A DNA stretch of 64,000 nt from Natronoglomus mannanivorans. Lineage in GTDB: Archaea; Halobacteriota; Halobacteria; Halobacteriales; Natrialbaceae. Position 1 is the stretch's first letter, and each line of letters opens with the position of its first letter. The DNA lies in contig JAOPKB010000021.1 in assembly GCA_025517485.1 (NCBI GenBank), positions 1-64,000 on the forward strand, given 5' to 3'. A model generated the notes under the pieces. That model worked only from the letters and a program-made list of their open reading frames with translations, did no database searches and was not told the DNA's origin. The position numbers were made by a program, and so were the translations under genes. Positions 61,701 through 64,000 of this stretch are shown piece by piece.

Positions 61701-64000
61701 GATCAGCAGTCAACCGCTGCAGATCCGTGCTCCACACCCACGAACTAATACGCGCCCCGTACCCTCGATCGGCAGTATACGGCCGGCCGTGACACTGGCT
61801 ACTCGTGTGTTTCCCGGTCTGGACCGAGTGATTCCCGAACCCAGTGACGAACGAAAGGTACGCTGGAGAATTGATGTCCTGGCCGTCCTCACTAAGCTCT
61901 CGCTGTAACGCTACCACATCCGACCGGTACGAGTCTGCTTGAGGGAGCTCCCATTCGCGGGGATCCCACGACGCTTTCGTCACACCATCGTTCGGCCGTT
62001 GCAATCCAGGCCCGTGATGACACAGAGCGCTCACGTTCGGTGTGACGCCAACACCGAAGAGGGATAGTGTCCTTGCAAGCTCCCTGGCTGCAGTCACCGG
62101 GTCCGTGGTCTCCATCTGTGCGTACACTGGTTCCCAAACCGGATCGAACGGCCCAGGGAGTGTCGTCTCCCCGACTCCAAGCGGGGCACCCGATGGCTCT
62201 GAAACGATGGTTGACCCAGAACCATCCTCGCTCCGAGTAAGCACCGAATCAAGACTCAAGGACGGATTCTGTAGCACATCGGTCTCAGGGCCGTCCAGTT
62301 CCTGTTTCAGTAACGGCCACCACTGCGGACCGAACTCACAGGTACCTAAAGGCACGTCAGCTCGCTCCGTCTCTGACGGCGATGCCCAAGTGAGTGACGC
62401 ATGTCGAAGCCGGAACCGCGTCCGCAACCGATCGTACTCCCCGTTTTTCAATACGGTCTCTAACAAATCGTGCGCGACGTACCCTGCGGGAAGCGTGTTC
62501 AGGTCTGCGGCGGTGAACTCATCGACACGCTCTGCGAGAAACCGAAGCGCAGTCGGAGATACTCGATTATTCTGTTCACGCTCGAAACTTGCGACGAGCG
62601 AGCGGAAATACTCCTGCCGGTCGGTCTGGTACTTTCGGATCCCCCAGGACTCCCCTGCCTCATCGAGTAGTGCATTAATACGGTCATCGGTCTCAGCGAG
62701 TTCAGCGAGGAAGAACACAGTGAACTGGCCGTCCTCCGGCGGAGCTATGACGTCTGTCGCGTCATTCGGGACGTTCCATAGAATCGTTCGAGAGAGCGGC
62801 TGCCGCCGATCTCCTTCCGACCGAACCTGTTGATTCTCGATCTGCAGCAATACCCTCTTCTGAGACTCCTCCTTGACGCCCTCCGGCTTGTCCCCAGGTT
62901 CTGACTGCTTCAGTTGACACGGCAAGAGATACACACCGTCCAACGCACGCCGATCCGCCCCAAGTAAATCACTGATATCTGAACTCGACACCGGCTCGAA
63001 ATACCGAGCTGTCGCCCGAAGTATCGCGTCAGCCGGATCAGCCGCACACTGTACCCCTGACTCCCCGTCGCTGCCACGGTCACTCCGCGCGAGCGCCCCA
63101 GAAACCAACTCGACCCACCGATCTCGTAACCGTGCGGTCACAGCCGCCTCGTTTTCGTCAGTCACACGAAGCAAACTCTCAATGCGACTCACCAGTCGAT
63201 CGTCCGACGCGCCCCGAAGTTGTGACAGCCCCCAGATTCGATCCGGGGCTGGCACTGCAACTGACACGCGACCGTCTCCAGGACTCCCGAACGGCCGATC
63301 GCCCGCTTTCAATGCCGGCGCTCCCGCTACCGGCAACTGATCACTCAACAGGTACACCGCTCGCACTCCATCCCACCCATCGCTCGACCAGTCTAACAAC
63401 AACGAATCCGAATCCGTAGCTCCAACCTCGCCCGTGTCAGATTGGATCTGCGCCGGAGCTGCAGAATTCCCACCCGCAATCGGAATACACTCCGCCTCCC
63501 ACAACCTATCCAACAGTTGCTGTCGAAGATACCCGAGCAACTCATCAGCCTCGGTCGGTCGCGCGTCCGGTTCCCACTCGTCTTCCTGTGTCTGGTCCGG
63601 CAGCAACACCCACGGATACAGACTCAACCAATCATACTCCGACTCGGTGACCTCCGCCGTCTGCTCGGCAACGCGTCCGACCAGCTCCGTTGCCTCCTCG
63701 AACACACGGCGATTATAATCCACGTAGCGCTGGGACACGTCCTTGATATTCTGCCGATTCGGCGTCACCGAAAACTCGCCGTGCAACGAAAACGACAACC
63801 CAGGATCCCGCTGACTAATTGGATAATACAGGTACAACGGGTAATCCTTCAACGAATGCAGCTCTCCGTCCCCAAACCGTTCCCTCTCGATAACGGGCCA
63901 ATCGTCACTCGGACGCGGAACCAGGACCCGCGTCCCGTGATCCCGTTCGCCAGCCGGTAACCGGAACCCGTCGAACATATGGGCAGTCTCCTCTTCCTCG
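58753..64000 (-). CDS. Giant sacsin/Hsp90-like ATPase protein with C-terminal NOV_C (DUF3883); 5' end outside window
   Basis: At least 1,748 residues are visible. An ATG lies at 63976-63978, but the frame is open to the window edge (EEEETAH before that Met), so the true start is beyond 64000. The first ~90 residues match the end of a sacsin/Hsp90-like ATPase module: DHGTRVLVPRPSDDW, then DYPLYLYYPISQRDPGLSFS and LHGEFSVTPNRQNIKD. About 1,450 residues of helical, motif-poor sequence follow. The last ~150 form a NOV_C/DUF3883 domain: QEYGLGFDFIDPFG, then IAPVEVKAAGL (Glu1637, Lys1639 counted from the visible ATG), VSFRFSTNQLRQA and YQYVIRLFA. That is a PD-(D/E)XK-like D...ExK signature. This architecture suggests a defence ATPase-nuclease. 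Confidence 0.75.
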   Translation of the reverse strand, partial: EEEETAHMFDGFRLPAGERDHGTRVLVPRPSDDWPVIERERFGDGELHSLKDYPLYLYYPISQRDPGLSFSLHGEFSVTPNRQNIKDVSQRYVDYNRRVFEEATELVGRVAEQTAEVTESEYDWLSLYPWVLLPDQTQEDEWEPDARPTEADELLGYLRQQLLDRLWEAECIPIAGGNSAAPAQIQSDTGEVGATDSDSLLLDWSSDGWDGVRAVYLLSDQLPVAGAPALKAGDRPFGSPGDGRVSVAVPAPDRIWGLSQLRGASDDRLVSRIESLLRVTDENEAAVTARLRDRWVELVSGALARSDRGSDGESGVQCAADPADAILRATARYFEPVSSSDISDLLGADRRALDGVYLLPCQLKQSEPGDKPEGVKEESQKRVLLQIENQQVRSEGDRRQPLSRTILWNVPNDATDVIAPPEDGQFTVFFLAELAETDDRINALLDEAGESWGIRKYQTDRQEYFRSLVASFEREQNNRVSPTALRFLAERVDEFTAADLNTLPAGYVAHDLLETVLKNGEYDRLRTRFRLRHASLTWASPSETERADVPLGTCEFGPQWWPLLKQELDGPETDVLQNPSLSLDSVLTRSEDGSGSTIVSEPSGAPLGVGETTLPGPFDPVWEPVYAQMETTDPVTAARELARTLSLFGVGVTPNVSALCHHGPGLQRPNDGVTKASWDPREWELPQADSYRSDVVALQRELSEDGQDINSPAYLSFVTGFGNHSVQTGKHTSSQCHGRPYTADRGYGARISSWVWSTDLQRLTADPAGLIQWLEQHEDTLRETVLETGWYCDGGNNHIQRPWSETVPTVFNWQLRNTACWDPVFDDQFSGWVDEAWREDAVRLRWAVQDGGRGEVTQLLPTVPSDSESDQQISDDLLSCLGVEPIDELTAIQAADRLQKLQAVLATEDSLDDVHPVRMRTDGVESAWMYVYTELLNPILQSLADPVEHVPSVLESELLTHLPLRFRNKEWYAVPIDQIQDEGEAELKFKYHTQRSLRQWEKQEARNSDLYLLKPPTRGGLTPLADALGISSLDVEQPILQADELDGLAEDGLQPPKQELERRTEWILATLNRSNPDTIRESRDTFQTAIDHLARARLHEEQTDDFFDTRSRLYRVSDDDDAPLGIVLNDDKIRDSDPQEIVEATAAGIAFLFEMPGRYEEIQPALRASLPSPEKLEREWEQRGHDLDLVRTALGVQDHRELLRDVEALYELIEALGGDAPNNVERIRSNLADTDSGTIQWVRSQFLRGTGAEETPESPSPQVAETIDLLSEAVTRLPSELESNTVTPLFETVIAEQNTAHEQWVEWSHTLAAHDGDVSSFIRWIAANSRLITEQWVPSHHARWCARVEQFCILRDEREDADLASIAALEDVLPSIETDDPIAWEDTPTATANLSGTDFSPADRWFDVAPQEAFEGRVLTPLIETVSEHAAGGQKEDVAVALRDFILNGEVPATQVDSRTKQQNVFREVQSQLDGNLDLSNGMVPGRGRTTVATFGGGSSSENDGGGSPRIYGERGERAEAAAVIHILQRLGQWLDEERNGFDWLLTELEELEANQDSAGYKWHTKNRWNGSLKRYFKHEFSAKDYQSLDRFTGGDSNLWDDPFVQILNATQEYGLGFDFIDPFGPAATQDQDTVPTLDIAPVEVKAAGLSSESESVSFRFSTNQLRQAQAFVSAGYQYVIRLFATPGIESNDWLQETRIVDEIILNEENPPGAALGGLDSEVRTNGSVTIPADAVAGGEMYIERIFQ

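Noticed and set aside
1..64000. CRISPR array or rRNA operon
   Set aside because: No regularly spaced 25-40-base repeats and no rRNA-like conserved sequence were seen on reading through.
57438..64000. A BREX, DISARM, Dnd/Pbe or Zorya locus
   Set aside because: None of the marker genes visible (no PglZ, methylase, helicase, DndB/PbeA-like or MotAB-like proteins) within the window; a marker could still lie beyond 64000.

Overview
The window is 64 kb of chromosome from a haloarchaeon, most likely a member of the Natrialbaceae. The grounds are a GC-rich sequence crowded with CTCGAG, strongly acidic proteins, promoters with a TATA box about 30 bases before the start codon (leaderless or nearly so), and archaeal gene families such as HalX, PhaE/PhaC class III, ThiR, archaeal phosphopantothenate synthetase and Pth2. 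The species assignment is inference. I saw no rRNA, tRNA or CRISPR array.

Layout. 1-146 is the 3' end of a TnpB gene (IS200/IS605/IS1341 type) with an RNA hairpin inside its last codons. 143-1452 holds a small membrane protein and a TumE-like toxin/HTH pair. 1569-6781 is housekeeping: MBL-fold nuclease, acylphosphatase, NAD(P)HX repair, MoaC and nitronate monooxygenase. 6849-7652 is a UPF0175/DUF3368-PIN toxin-antitoxin pair. 7715-12991 is a full polyhydroxyalkanoate island: PhaB-type reductase, PhaC, PhaE, PhaP phasin and PhaR regulator on one strand, with MaoC hydratase divergent. 13154-21234 carries GlmM, BirA, UspA, an amidohydrolase, an HD phosphohydrolase and PurL. 21364-24262 has a HalX response regulator facing a kinase-like protein that lacks the phosphoacceptor His. 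24404-56580 is mostly core genome: acetyltransferase, aminotransferase/Lrp, MscS, old yellow enzyme, BtpA, phosphopantothenate synthetase, flippase, Thi4, a second (intact) histidine kinase, ThiR, superoxide dismutase, Dcd/Pth2, and a permease-peptidase-racemase operon with a palindromic operator candidate.

From about 56.6 kb the character changes. An 857-bp gene-free stretch holds a directly repeated tRNA-3'-end-like motif and two perfect stem-loops, then an AT-rich spacer. After this comes a lower-GC accessory block on the minus strand: a very large protein (over 1,741 residues, running off the window) with the tail of a sacsin/Hsp90-like ATPase module and a C-terminal NOV_C/DUF3883 domain carrying a PD-(D/E)XK-like signature; a small ORF split by a 125-bp MITE with IS6-type ends and a perfect 8-bp target duplication; and a kinase-fold protein with an IDYG motif but no catalytic Asp. 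I regard this ATPase-nuclease plus pseudokinase pair as the best candidate for an undescribed, probably defensive, system.

How the genes work together. The PHA block is self-contained: PhaB-type reductase and MaoC supply (R)-3-hydroxyacyl-CoA, PhaE/PhaC polymerise it, PhaP coats granules and PhaR probably controls the operon. ThiR (48.0-48.9 kb) probably represses Thi4 (37.6 kb). The permease, M20 peptidase and PLP racemase probably form one amino-acid or N-acyl-amino-acid uptake unit under the adjacent HTH-10 regulator.
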